The notes: a model not told the origin generated them from the sequence alone. 64,000 bases of DNA from Saccopteryx bilineata (GCF_036850765.1 NC_089495.1:202803847-202867846), one strand, 5' to 3'. Shown: positions 11,401-23,142, numbered from the stretch's first letter. Translations and numbers: made by a program.

Positions 11401-12045
11401 GATCCCTTCCAGCCTTAAAATGTTCAGACCCCATTAAACTGATATCAGCATACTAATTGCAAGCTCTCCTACTATCTGGCAAATAGCTCTTTTAATATCT
11501 GATTAGTATCTGGCAAATAGCAGGCATACTTACTAAGCACATCTGGAAAGTGAGTATGAATTACAGCAATATATGTAGTTCGTTGTCATAGGAAATTTAG
11601 ACGCTTTAGTTTGAAGTGAGGTTAATTTAGTGAAGGCCACTGATTGTGAAAAGATATATAATAGAAAGTTTCAGGAATAAGGAGTTAGTAATGATCTGTA
11701 GTCACAGTAACATCTTTACCTCTAATCGTTTTTCACTGCCAAGCATACTTCAAGAATGTTTTTTTCTGTTGTCCATGGGGACCTTAGATTCAATATTAGG
11801 TTAAACTAAGCAGAGAAATCTTTCTGAGGAAAGGTACCTTAGCATCCTATAAAATAATAATAAAAGACTTTGGAATTGTGTATCTAGAATGTCTTAGATT
11901 GTAAACTTTTCTCTGTTGGCATTGGCAACAGAAAGCTAACTGATGAGCTAAAGTCTTTTGTAATTAAAACCATATTCATAGCCTGTTTTTTACCCATAGC
12001 TTTAGAGAATTTTAAGATTAGTGAGGATATCATAGTAGTCATTGA
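11400..12045. other. NCOA6 intron sequence, nothing recognised
   Basis: AT-rich intronic DNA without a recognisable repeat or exon. Confidence 0.5.
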
Positions 12046-12047
12046 GT

Positions 12048-12285
12048 TGTGGTTTCTCAACCTTGTCACTATTGCTGCTTTGAGCTGATAATTCTTTGCT
12101 GTGGGGAGCTGTCCAGTGCATTGTGGGATGTTTAGCAGCATCCCTGGCCTCAACCTTCCAGATGCTAGTAGCACTACCACCCCTTCTTTCCAGCAGTGCC
12201 AATGAAACTGTCTCCAGACATAGCTAAAATGTCCCCTGACGGGCAAAATTCTGTTCCCCCCAAAGATGTGAACCATGGATCTAGT
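12048..12285. mobile_element. MER5-type hAT-Charlie relic
   Basis: Typical segments: TTTCTCAACCTTGTCACTAT, TGGGATGTTTAGCAGCATCC, then CTCCAGACATAGCTAAAATG. Confidence 0.8.
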
Positions 12286-12322
12286 CCAAATTCCCACCAC
12301 TATTGGAATGCATTTTATAGTA

Positions 12323-12674
12323 CAGGGAGTCCTCAGGTTACGACACAGTTCCGTTCCTACGATAGTGACATAACCCAAATTTTGGTGTAAGTCAAAACAT
12401 ACCCTAGCCTAACAAACAACACTTGCGCTTTTAACAGTCTAAAATAGCATGAGTGGGTGTACTGGGGGATGCCAACTCCCTCACTCATACACTGTGTTAC
12501 TGCATGTTCTTCCGCTGGGCGCAACCAAACTAGTTCACCCACGTAGTCCGTAAGTAGGACGCTTAATAGCATAAGCTGAAACACTCGCGTCTTAATTTTT
12601 TAGTTTTTATGGGAATGAGCATTGTAAACTCAAAACGTCATATGTTGAGACTGTCGTAACCCAAGGACCCCCTA
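12323..12674. mobile_element. Short DNA transposon (MITE) with TA duplication
   Basis: 352 bp with imperfect terminal inverted repeats (left CAGGGAGTCCTCAGGTTACG, right end reverse-complements to TAGGGGGTCCTTGGGTTACG) and TA on both sides. No transposase. Fits a Tc1/mariner-pogo type non-autonomous element; family not named. Confidence 0.75.
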
Positions 12675-12779
12675 TATTGCTACTGAGCATGCAGCCAACA
12701 TGTGCTTGAACATTTCTGAGTGTAGGATGCAGATTGTAGACTAAGAAAACCTACTTCTTACCTCCTAAGAACTTTCTTA

Positions 12780-14480
12780 CTGTCTAATTACCATCTTTGA
12801 GAAATGGATGGGGTTCCTAAGAAATAAATCCAGTTTCAACAGATAAACATTTACTGAACTGACCTCCTCAACTACAAAACACCTAAAAATGCTGGATAAA
12901 AATATAACATTTAATGCACAGTTGAGCTTATAAGAATGTAAAGAAAATCCCCAGGGCAAGAAAGAAGTCTAAGAAGAAAATTTAGATAGCAGTAAACCAA
13001 TGAGAATATTCTGCAGGGATCTGAATCTTAATGGCCAGGAAGGGATAAAATATGAAGCCTTGCCTTGGGTCCACATAGAAAGTTAGAATTCAGAATCCCT
13101 CATGCAGCCAGAATTTTTAGTGACAGACAACAATTTTTATCCCCTGACATAGGAAGACAAATGCAAAACTTGTCTCTCTTGGCTTGGGCTCCTTGTTGGG
13201 GGTGAGGGAAATATGGTTGTGGAATTGTTTCCTCTACCACCATGCATGTTGGACATTTAATATATGTATTATTGAAATGACCCAGAAAAGGCCACACTAA
13301 CTAATCAAATGGTTCTAAACTGATAATAATTGTTGGAGCTCTGGTGAGGTACCATTCTCAACCCACTATCAAAACATAAAGAGAACTGAGGGGGTGGGGG
13401 ACCAGAACTTCTAGAAAATTTTTAATTATTGAAGTAAATATCATAACTTATTCAGCAAATTAGAATTGGAAGCTGAATTAGAAGGTGAATTTGAAGAAAT
13501 TACCCAGAATGCAGCAGAGAAAAAACAAAAGAGATGGAATATGAAAAAGGTCAAGAGACATGAAGGATAAAATGAGAAGGTTTAACGTAAGTCTGAAAAG
13601 AGTTCCAGAAGAAGATGAAGACATTGAGGAGGGACTAGAGTCAAATAGAGAATGGCTAAAATTTTTTGAGAGCTGGTGAAAGAAAGGAGTCCTCAGATTC
13701 AGAAGCCCATTAATCCTGAGCACTACAAATAAAAATAAATCCACATCAGGACACCAAATTATAAAGCTACAGAACATGAAAAGCAAAGAGAATGTTAAAA
13801 GCAAGTCAAAATAAAAGATAATTATTTACAAAGGAAAGACGGTCAGGCCCACAACTATTTCTCAACAGCAACATTGGAAGCCAGGAAACGTTGGAATAAT
13901 ACTTAAAGTGATGAGAAAATTATTGACAGCCTAGAGTTTTAAACCTAGCTACATTATCAACAAAAGTATGAAATAAAGACCTTTTCAAAGAGACTAAGAG
14001 AATTTACCATTAACAGACCCTTGCTAATTGAACTACTCAAGGATGTACTTCAGGAAGAAGAAAATTGAACCTAAGAAGGAAGAAATAAGAGCTAAGAAGG
14101 AATGGTGAGCTAAATAATTGGTAAACCTGGGGTAAATATTTCTAAATAAGCATTGACTTATTTAGTATAATGATCACTATATATTGTCTTAGACTTTAAG
14201 TCAGATATGTCTGTTGGCATTTTAAATATAGTCACTAAAATAATTGAAATAGAGGGTAGAACTTCTAAGCTATTGGTGGAGGGATAGAAAGAAAGGGCAT
14301 GATGAAAAAAGTCAATCCACTAAAATTCAGGAAAACTGCACAGAAAAAGAAGGGTAAAGAGTAGTGGTATCATAAAATGATAAACCGAAATACTAATTAA
14401 CACTAAAGTAATTAAAAACAATAATAAAGTCAAATGGATTATGAACTCATAAAAAGAAAGTAATCAGATTCAGTAAAGAA
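12780..14480 (+). mobile_element. L1/HAL1-like relic, 5' part
   Basis: Decayed L1 of an old subfamily in sense: ORF1-downstream phrases such as TTGGAAGCCAGGAAACGTTG, AAATAAAGACCTTTTCAAAG and AAGGATGTACTTCAGGAAGA. The element continues after later insertions up to about 18260. Confidence 0.65.
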
Positions 14481-14490
14481 ATCAGACTTA

Positions 14491-14858
14491 GGCCCTGGTC
14501 GGCTAGCTCAGCAGTAGAGTGTCAGCCCTGCGTGTGGAAGTCCTGGGTTCAATTCTTGGTCAGGACACACAGGAGAAGCGCCCATCTGCTTCTCTGCCCC
14601 TCCCCCTCTCCTTCCTCTCTGTCTCTCTCTTCCCCTCCCACAGCCAAGGCTCCATTGGAACAAAGTTGGCCTGGGCGCTGAGGATGGCTCCATGGCCTCT
14701 GCCTCAGGCACTAGAATGGCTCAGGTTGCAAAGGAGCAACGCCCCAGATGGGCAGAACATCGCCCCCTGGTGGGCATGCCGGGTTGATCCCAGTAGGGTG
14801 CATGCGGAGTCTTTCTGCCTCCCTGCTTCTCACTTCAGATAAATACAAAAAATTAAAA
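14491..14858 (+). mobile_element. S3-type tRNA-SINE
   Basis: Diverged but nearly full-length S3 copy. Target duplication near AAATCAGACTTA (14480) and AAATAAGACTTA. Confidence 0.9.
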
Positions 14859-15027
14859 AAAAGAAATAAGACTTAGCTTTGTGCTCTTACAAAAAAACAC
14901 AAATTATAAGGACTCAGTTCATAGTTAAAAGGATGGGAAAAAGTGAAAATTGACCAAGGAAAGGGGAAATAACTTTTTTTTTTTTTTGAAATAACTTTTA
15001 TCAGCTAAAACAATTTAAGATAAATTT

Positions 15028-15285
15028 GCCGGACTGGTGGTGGCACAGTGGCTAAAGCGTCAACCTGAGACACTGAGGACCCAGGTTCAAAACCCCAAGA
15101 TTGTTGACTCGAGTGCAGGCTCACCAGCTTGAGTTATGGGGTCACTGGTTTGAGCGCCCGATTAGCAACATGAGAAGCAATCAATGATCAACTAAAGTGA
15201 TGCAACTACAAGTTGATACTTTTCATCTCTCTCCCTTCCTCTCTCTCTCTGACTCTCTCACCAAGAAAAAGAAAATAAATTAAGA
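15028..15285 (+). mobile_element. S2-type tRNA-SINE
   Basis: Diverged S2 copy with head GACTGGTGGTGGCACAGTGG and CT-rich 3' part. Confidence 0.85.
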
Positions 15286-15289
15286 AAAG

Positions 15290-15548
15290 ATCAAAAGCTC
15301 TATGGAGGATAAATAGGACCACTGTATGGTGTAAAAGGAAAAATTCACCAGAAAGATAATTAAATTTTTATGTTCTTAATAACCTAGCCTCTAAATATGT
15401 GAGACAAAAGTGGAAAGAATTACATGGAGATAGCAAATCTTAGGGGAAATTGTAACACACCTCAGTAATTGATGTATTGAGCTTATAAAAAATTAGTAAG
15501 GATAAAAAAGTTTGAATAACACAATCAACATGGTTTGATATAATGGGT
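15290..15548 (+). mobile_element. L1/HAL1-like relic, continued
   Basis: ORF2-like phrases: AAAGAATTACATGGAGATAG, TAACACACCTCAGTAATTGA, AATAACACAATCAACATGGT. Confidence 0.6.
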
Positions 15549-15551
15549 ATA

Positions 15552-15879
15552 CAGTTGACCTCGAACAATTCAGGGGTTGGGCACCATCTACCCCTGCAGT
15601 CAAAAATCTGCGTGTAACTTTTGCCACCTCAAGAACTTAACTACTAATCGTCTTCTATTGACTGGAAGCCTTACCATTAACATAAGTGGTTAACACACAT
15701 TTGTATGTTGTGTCTGTTATATGCTATATTCTTATGATAAGTTAGGTAAAGAAAATGTTATTAAGAAAATCATAAAGAAGAGAAAATACATTTGTAGTAC
15801 TTACATATTTATTGAAAAAAATCTACATATTTATGTAAGTACTTCTATGTAGTTCAAAACCATGTTTGAGGGTCAACTG
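15552..15879. mobile_element. Tigger-type (MER2-like) DNA transposon
   Basis: 328 bp with terminal inverted repeats CAGTTGACC…/…GGTCAACTG next to a TA on the left. Inserted into the L1 relic, so younger than it. Confidence 0.8.
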
Positions 15880-15884
15880 TGTAT

Positions 15885-16388
15885 AGAAATCATGCACTAA
15901 TAATTCAAGGATTCTTAATCTTTTCAAGCATAAATGGAACATTTATATAAGTTGACCATGTATTATTCCAAAAGCAAGTTTTAGTAAATGCCAAATATTG
16001 GTACCACACAGATTATGTTCTCTAACCCATAGAGCAATTAAGTCACGTCAGAAACTAAAAAAACTCTAGAATATTCCATATTTTTAGAAATTAAAAAAAT
16101 ACGTTCTGAATATACAATGATATTTTTTTGAAATCAATCATGGTGGACATTAGCAAATATTTAAAATGGAATAATGAGAATAGCACATAACAAAATTTGT
16201 AAGATGTGGCCAGTATAGCACTTGGAAGAATATGAAACCTCTTCAGATCCTTATAGTAGAGTGAAACATCAACTGAAAATTAACAAGCTAAGTGTCTGGC
16301 TTACGAATTGAGAAAAAGAACAGAAGAGTAATAATTTAGGAGGAAGGGAATAATAAAGATAAGAGCAGAAATATGTAAACTCAATTAA
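15885..16388 (+). mobile_element. L1/HAL1-like relic, continued
   Basis: ORF2 endonuclease-to-RT stretch, decayed: ATGGAACATTTATATAAGTT, AGATTATGTTCTCTAACCCA, CAAAATTTGTAAGATGTGGC. Confidence 0.65.
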
Positions 16389-16400
16389 AAAAGCCAATAG

Positions 16401-16739
16401 AGCCTGACCGGGTGGTGGCGCAGTGGATGGAGCATTGGACTGGGATGCGGACGATCCAGGTTCAAGACCCCGAGGTTGCCATCTTGAGTGCAGGCTCACA
16501 TGGTTTGAGCAAAGCTCACCAGCTTGGACCCAAGGTCACTGGCTCGAGCAAGGGGTTACTTGGTCTGCTGTAGCCCCACGGTCAAGGTACATATGAGAAA
16601 GCAATCAATGAACAACCAAGGTGTCGCAACAAAAACTGATGATTGATGCTTTTCATCTCTCTCTGTTTCTGTCTGTCTGTCCCTTTCTATCTCTCTCTCT
16701 GACTCTCCCTCTGTCTCTGTAAAAAATTAAAAAAAAAAA
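16401..16739 (+). mobile_element. S2-type tRNA-SINE, full length
   Basis: S2 head, body and A-rich tail. Target duplication AAAAGCCAATAG at 16389-16400 and 16740-16751. Confidence 0.93.
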
Positions 16740-16751
16740 AAAAGCCAATAG

Positions 16752-17342
16752 ACTAGGGAAGCGAAACCAAAAGATGTGTCTTTGGAAAGACAACTAAAAT
16801 GATGAACCTGATAAGACAAGTAAAGAAAAAAAAGAGGCTCAGGCAATGCAAATAATGGGGGGGGGGGGTGCGCACACCTTAAAAGGATGTATTGTATAGT
16901 ATGTGAATTATGTCTGAATTTTTAAAAAGAACGGGAAAAAAGGGTAGTCCATGAATAACTTTATGCTAATAAATTTGGAAGTATTGGCAAATTAAGAATT
17001 TTCTTAAAACTATAATTTAAACAAAACATATAATAAGATGTAGAAAACTTGAAAAATTTGTCTACTTAAGAAATTGAAATAATTAAGAATGTCTCCCTAT
17101 GAACCAATTAGTATAACCCACAGGCCCAGCTGATTTTACAGGTGAGTTTTACTAAGTATTTAGAGAACAGATAGACATTTTTCCAGAGCATAGAAAAAGA
17201 GGAAAGATGCTTTCCAACTCATTTTGAAGTTATTTTAATCTTCATTCCAAAGTTAAAGAACAAGAGGAGAAGATAATTATAGGCTGTTATCACTTACGAA
17301 CATAGGTGCTAAATCCTAAAAAGTCTAACAGTATCAGAAATT
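16752..17342 (+). mobile_element. L1/HAL1-like relic, continued
   Basis: RT-region phrases such as AGGTGAGTTTTACTAAGTAT and TTTCCAACTCATTTTGAAGT. Includes a 12-base G run at about 16857-16868. Confidence 0.6.
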
Positions 17343-17354
17343 AGAAAGATATGG

Positions 17355-17727
17355 AGCCTGACCAGGCGGTGGCACAGTGGATAGAGCGTCGGAATGGGAT
17401 GCCGAGGACCCAGGTTCGAGACCCCGAGGTCGCCAACTTGAGCGCGGGCTCATCTGGTTTGAGCAAAAGCCCACCAGCTTGAACCCAAGGTCGCTGGCTC
17501 CAGCAAGGGGTTACTCGGTCTGCTGAAGGCCCGCGGTCAAGGCACATATGAGAAAGCAATCAATGAACAACTAAGGTGTTGCAACGCGCAACTAAAAACT
17601 AACGATTGATGCTTCTCATCTCTCTCCGTTCCTGTCTGTCTGTCCCTGTCTATCCCTCTCTCTGACTCTCTCTCTCTGTCTCTGTAAAAAATAAATAAAT
17701 GAATAAATAAATAAAATTTTTTAAAAA
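17355..17727 (+). mobile_element. S2-type tRNA-SINE, full length
   Basis: Near-consensus S2 with AAAT-rich tail. Flanked by AGAAAGATATGGA (about 17343) and AGAAAGATACGGA (about 17728). Confidence 0.93.
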
Positions 17728-17739
17728 AGAAAGATACGG

Positions 17740-18260
17740 AATAAGAGGGGTTCCCAGCCATCTATTTGGAGTATAAATTGATATAACCACTCGAGAGCAG
17801 TTTACCGATATCTAGTATGAAGGTGCTTATACTTTAAAACCTAGCAATTCTAATTATATAGTATGCTCTCATATGTCCACAAGAATACATGACATTACAA
17901 AATGTTAAGTATGAACAGTTATGGTAAGAGGGGAGTGGGAACCTAATATTTATCAACTGGAGAATGAGTGTATGGGTTCCATAAAATGGAGCACTATTAT
18001 GGCAGTCAAGATGGATAAAGCTCAAATAGTAATATTAAGTGAAAAAGGAAACTGAAGAATACATATAGTATGGTGCCACTTATATGAAGATTAAAAGCAT
18101 ACAAAAACTACAGAGCAGTTTACCTACGTATGTAGAGAACATGCATGGAACTGTTAAGGGGAACAATCCTGAGATGAGAGAGAGGAAATGGAATGAGGCT
18201 GGGAAGGAATAGGGCTCTGCTGTATATGTGCATATGTATCTCGAGGAGATAGGACAGAAT
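17740..18260 (+). mobile_element. L1/HAL1-like relic, 3' part
   Basis: Phrases typical of old L1 3' ends: AGTATAAATTGATATAACCA, TGGTGCCACTTATATGAAGA. Very decayed. Confidence 0.55.
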
Positions 18261-18386
18261 GCTTATATACAAGGTAGATGATGGTACAGAAATCTTTCAT
18301 ACTTTTTCATATTCTTGAAATATGTCATTTAAAACAAACATTTTGCCAATTCCAGTACTCTATTCTAGGGATTTTTTTTCCTCTAG

Positions 18387-18512
18387 GATTAAGACTGACC
18401 AGCCCGGCCACTGTTAGGATACCCCAGGGTGGAAATGTGTCCTCCACCGTGATGGCACCAGGCCCCCATTCAGAGCTGCAGCCCAGGACCCCTCGCCCTG
18501 CTTCTCAGTCAG
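18387..18512 (+). CDS. NCOA6: NCOA6 coding exon (…PATV…GGNVSS…TPRPASQS)
   Basis: A 126 bp exon (phase 1 to phase 1) encodes GLRLTSPATVRIPQGGNVSS and then MAPGPHSELQPRTPRPASQS. The acceptor is a T-rich tract ending CTCTAG; the donor is CAG/GTAATG. Its first ten codons differ clearly from the human residues I remember and are one codon shorter, while the second half is nearly identical. Part of a proline-rich linker. Confidence 0.93.
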
Positions 18513-18589
18513 GTAATGACCTCCAGTCTTTGAGGACCAGAGAGGTTAGAGCTCCCTCTACAGATCAGTATAAAATTTAGCTGTCTCTG

Positions 18590-18760
18590 ATGTAATTCTT
18601 AACTGCCCAATTCAAATGCTACCTTCTTTACAAAATCTGCCCTAATCTCTTCAAGTTAAAAGCCATCATTTCCTTCTCAGAATTTCTCATTATTCTCTCA
18701 TCAGTTTTACCCCACTATTCCCAAGAATGCATTCCGTGGCTTACTTAGTCCTGCAGAGAA
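18590..18760 (+). mobile_element. L2-like relic
   Basis: Decayed LINE-2/CR1 end: CAATTCAAATGCTACCTTCT, then a CTAATCTCTTC segment. Confidence 0.5.
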
Positions 18761-18876
18761 TTCTAAATGGTGAAGTAAATTTGGTAAATGCATCATCCTC
18801 CTGGAGATTAAAAATTAATATATTGGAGCACTGAAAGTTCTACAATGAAGAAACCTGTCTAAAGTTGTTAGGTCTA

Positions 18877-19398
18877 GGCACTAGCTGGGTATCTCAGTTG
18901 GTTAGAGCATCATCCTAATACATCAAGTTTGCAGGTTCAATCCCTGATCAGGGCACATAAAAGAAGCAACCAGTGAGTCTGACCAGGTGGTGGCACAGTG
19001 GATAGAATGTTGATGTGGGACACCACTGAGGACCCAGATTTGAAACCCTGAGGTTGCTGGCTTGAGTGTGGAATATTAAACATGAGCCCAAAGGTCGCTG
19101 GTTTGAAGCCCAAGGTTGCTGGTTTGAACAACGGGTCACTCGCTCTGCTGCCCCCCCCCCCAGTAAAGACACATATGAGAAGCAATCAGTGAACAACTAG
19201 AGTGACACAGTACAAGTTGATGCTTCTCATCTCTCTCCCTTCCTGTCTGTCTCTCTTTCACTAAAAAGAAATTAACTCGTAATGCATAAGTGGAACAACA
19301 AATCTCTCTTCCCCTTTCACCCTTTTTTTATCTTCCCTCCTCCCCCCTTTTTCTCTTACTAAAGAAATCAATCAATAAAATTTTTTAAAAATAATTTT
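18877..19398 (+). mobile_element. S4-type tRNA-SINE split by an S2 SINE
   Basis: The S4 head (18877-18975, GTTGGTTAGAGCATCATCC) and its 3' part (about 19271-19398, GTGGAACAACAAATCTCTCT) are separated by an S2 copy at about 18976-19270. Confidence 0.75.
18976..19270 (+). mobile_element. S2-type tRNA-SINE nested in S4
   Basis: S2 copy starting TCTGACCAGGTGGTGGCACA, inserted inside the older S4 SINE. Confidence 0.8.
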
Positions 19399-19399
19399 A

Positions 19400-19810
19400 G
19401 GCCCTGGCTGGTTGGCTCAGCAGTAGAGTGTCGGCACGGCATGTGGAAGTCCTAGGTTCAGTTCCTGGCCAGGGCACACAGGAGAAGCACCCATCTGCTT
19501 CTCCACCCTTTCCACTCTTCTTCCTCTCTATCTCTCTCTTCCTCTCCTGCAGCCAAGGCTCCATTGGAGCAAAGTTGGCCCGGGTGCTGAGGATGGCTCC
19601 ATGGCCTCCACCTCAGGCACTAGAATGGCTCCAGTTGCAATGGAGCAATGCCCCAGATGGGCAGAGCATCGCCCCCTAGTGGGCATGCCAGGTGGATCCT
19701 GGTCAGGCGCATGCAGGAGTCTGTGTCTCTGCCTCCCCGCTTCTCACTTCGGAAAAATATCAAATAAATGAATGAATGAATGAGTGAATGAATGAGTGAA
19801 TGAATGATTT
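19400..19810 (+). mobile_element. S3-type tRNA-SINE with (AATG)n tail
   Basis: Nearly complete S3 copy directly after the S4 tail, ending in a GAATGAAT/GAGTGAAT tetranucleotide tract. Confidence 0.92.
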
Positions 19811-20127
19811 AAAAAATAAACTTGTTAGGTCCAGTGTTTCCCAAACCTAACTGACTATGTTTTGTTTTCTTATAACACTAGTTCCCAGAATATGCTTTGA
19901 AAATACCACTCCACATTTTGTTTGGTTCTTCTGTCCACTTTGAATCATAAGCTCTATTTGACAAGATTTATCTTTGTTGTCTTGGTGCATGGCTTTGTAT
20001 ATAGATGTTCACAAACATTTCATTGACTAGTACCCGTAGATTTTACTCTGTATTTGCAGAATTGCGAAGACTACTGCTCTAGAATCTAAGTTGCAATTAA
20101 TTTTTGCTTTGTTGACTGTTTAAACAG

Positions 20128-20967
20128 ATGCAATGGATCCACTCCTCTCTGGGCTCCATATGCAGCAGCAAAGTCATCCCTCAGGACCTTTAGCGCCCCC
20201 ACACCACCCGATGCAGCCTGTCTCTGTGAACAGACAAATGAGCCCAGCTAACTTTCCCCAGCTGCAGCAGCAGCAGCAGCAGCAGCAACAGTTGCAAGCA
20301 AGACCCCCACAGCAACATCAGCAGCAACCGCCACAGGGAATCCGACCCCAGTTTACTGCCCCAACTCAGGTGCCTGTTCCTCCGGGCTGGAACCAGCTAC
20401 CTTCCGGGGCCCTTCAGCCTCCTCCAGCCCAGGGCTCTCTGGGCACAATGACTGCAACCCAAGGGTGGAAGAAGGCGCCCTTGCCTGGCCCAATGCAAGC
20501 GCAGCTCCAGGCAAGACCATCCTTAGCCACGGTACAGACACCTTCCCACCCTCCCCCTCCGTATCCCTTTGGCAGCCAGCAAGCCTCACAAGCCCACACA
20601 AACTTTCCTCAGCTGAGCAACCCAGGCCAGTTCACAGCTCCTCAGATGAAGAGCATGCAGGGGGGGCCCTCCAGGGTCCCGACCCCCCTGCAGCAGCCCC
20701 ACCTCACCACCAAGTCTCCGGCCTCCTCACCCTCCTCCTTCCAGCAGGGATCCCCTGCCTCCTCCCCAACGGTTAACCAAACTCAGCAGCCGATGGGACC
20801 AAGGCCACCTCAGAATAACCCGCTTCCCCAGGGATTTCAACAGCCTGTCAGCTCTCCGGGTCGGAATCCCATGGTTCAACAGGGAAACGTGCCCCCTAAC
20901 TTCCTGGGGATGCCACCGCAGCAGCCGCCGCCTCAGGGGCCGCAGAGTTTACATCCGGGCCTAGGAG
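20128..20967 (+). CDS. NCOA6: NCOA6 large exon with polyglutamine tract
   Basis: An 840 bp exon (280 codons, phase 1 to phase 1) starts with DAMDPLLSGL and ends HPGLGG. It encodes a Gln/Pro/Ser-rich disordered region with a run of nine Gln at 20265-20291, followed by QARPPQQHQQQ. Human NCOA6 has a much longer Gln run here. Proline-rich blocks (PSHPPPPYPF, SPASSPSSF) suit a transactivation region. Acceptor TTAAACAG, donor GGAG/GTGAGG. Reading on into the intron would add only about ten residues before a stop. Confidence 0.96.
20265..20291 (+). repeat. CAG/CAA repeat encoding polyglutamine
   Basis: Nine Gln codons (seven CAG, one CAA, one CAG) in the large NCOA6 exon. Confidence 0.95.
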
Positions 20968-22995
20968 GTGAGGAGCCCTGCAGCTATGTGTGCTGGTAAA
21001 TGAACTGGAGATAGATCTTAGTGCAACTTCAATGTGGAGATAACGGAGGGAGTGAAATAAGGATGTAATTATTTGCTTTTGTGGGTATAGTGGTGACATT
21101 TGGTATAAATTAGTTAACTTGATGCATTATGCAGCACCTGACTGGTTATGTTTAAGCTAGCCCTCTGGATAAAAATGCAGGTAAAATTCAATATAGAGTT
21201 GTTCATTTTGTTTTCAAATTATTTTTGCTTGATGTTGTACTAGTAAATTAAAATGTCCAGAAGAAACATGCATTTTATTAACAACTTATACTGCTCAGCT
21301 GTAGAAAAGAAATAAGATGATGCAATAGAGCAAAAATGAAAAAATAAATAGAGGGTCTTATTGGGGAAAAGGCCCTTCTAGTTTTCAGTTTTGATAATAA
21401 TCCTAAGTTAGTAAGATAGCATGGTATCTGTTAAGTTTGATTGAAGTATTAAAGGGGAGTAAGTTCAGAAATCATTGACTTATAGTTTTATAATGCCAAT
21501 GCCTGCTCCTTAGAGAGGGAGTTCCACCAGTTATACCTAAAGGCCATTTATTTATTTATTTTGTAAGGTGCCTCTTGTATGAAGAAAAAGCAATGGAGCT
21601 TAATGTGTGAGAGGTAAAACGATTACAGTAAAACTTATCCATCTCCATGTTTATTATTTATTCTTATTAATCATTGACTAGTGCACATGAATGTGCTTGG
21701 AGCTTTTCACTAAGGAATAGAGAGGGTCAGTAATGCTGTCATCTGGTAAACATACCCCCACCAAAAGACACCCATTGCCTACCCAGAAAAAACCTTGCAT
21801 CTTTAGTGCAACATAGCAAAGGCATGTTCCCATGGTTTCTGGTGAGATTAAGTTGCTCATCAGTCTTTTCACTCTCTTGCAATTAATTTTATGGACGTGC
21901 AGGCTCTAATATTTGAATCCTAAGAAGTTTTTAGAAAATACTAGAATGTTTCAGCTCCAAACTTCACTGTTCTGGGCATCTAGCCCTGGGTCAGTGGAAG
22001 CTGGGTTGTCCCTCCTGCAAATGTGATTTCTGATTTAATTACAGTGGAAGCATGCAAATGGGGACGTGTCACTGCTAAAGAAAGGACAAATACATATTTG
22101 TCTACAAAGTGTTTTTCAGGACATTTAAAATTTGGCCCTTAAAAAAATAAATGGACTAATACAAAAAAGCATTTAAGTGAGCTTTAGGTCTTGATGCTTT
22201 CATTGAGCAGATGATGTGCTCACCTAGGTGATCTGGCCACATCAAGGCCTACATTGTAAACAATGAGTGGGTTCTGAGATTCTCCTTATTACAGATTTTG
22301 AAATTAAACCTTCCTATAAAGGAAGTGATACTGTAGTGAGATCCCATTAGAGCATGGTGTTTGGTACCATGGCTGTCGGAATTACAGCAAGCGCTGTGAG
22401 GGGAAGGCGGCATGACAAAGCCTCACTTTGAAGCTCCTATGAATCATGTCTAATTTTTTGTCTTTTCCCAAGAAACAAGCACAATATTGGGGGGAATTTT
22501 TCTACAAAGGAGATTGTCATCGATTTCCCTCAATGGAGAAAAAACACTATCTATGCTTAATATCAGGACCCAGCTTTTGTTTTATAGTATTTTGTATCAA
22601 TTTGTTTGACTATGAGAGAATTTATTCCATTGGTACTGGTGTTAAAGAATGTAAAGTTTTGGGGTTCACTCTATTACAGAGAAAAGTAAAGAGCTCTAAA
22701 CCTTGCTGTGACGTGGCCTCAGATCACATTTAGGGAGCAGATTGCCATCTTTTCCTTGGCATGTTCTAAGTGTAAATTTTTTAGTATTTCTTTTTCATTT
22801 TGACAATGCTCATGTAAGAGATTGTGTTGATTTTTTTAACCATCTTTCCCAACCTTATTATTAAAGATCTTACCAGTGTGACAGAGAGCTAAGCCAGTGG
22901 AGACTTCATGCAGCTCATCCTTCCTTATTCATTCCACATCTAAGCAAGAGTATGAATTTGCTAGGTAACTGCCTTACTCATTGTTTTCTATTAAG
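20968..22995. other. NCOA6 intron, nothing recognised
   Basis: No young SINE and no exon seen in this 2 kb intron; the sequence appears unique. Confidence 0.55.
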
Positions 22996-23142
22996 GAATG
23001 CCTAAACGCCTCCCACCTGGCTTCTCAGCAGGACAGGCCAATCCGAACTTTATGCAAGGTCAGGTGCCTTCCACCACAGCCACCGCCCCTGGGAACTCAG
23101 GAGCCCCTCAGCTGCAAGCAAATCAAAATGTCCAGCATGCAG
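22996..23142 (+). CDS. NCOA6: NCOA6 coding exon (MPKRLPPGFSAGQ...)
   Basis: A 147 bp exon (49 codons, phase 1 to phase 1) encodes MPKRLPPGFSAGQANPNFMQ and ends NQNVQHAG. Acceptor TATTAAG, donor GCAG/GTTTGT. The sequence is almost identical to the human protein as I remember it. It continues the Gln/Asn-rich disordered stretch. Confidence 0.95.

Noticed and set aside
11884..12378. 164-codon minus-strand frame
   Set aside because: It spans a MER5 relic and the start of a MITE and has no recognisable protein similarity.
14491..14570. Possible functional tRNA genes at SINE heads (boxes A and B well preserved)
   Set aside because: No cloverleaf with a proper anticodon arm and acceptor pairing can be drawn; all are followed by SINE bodies and tails.
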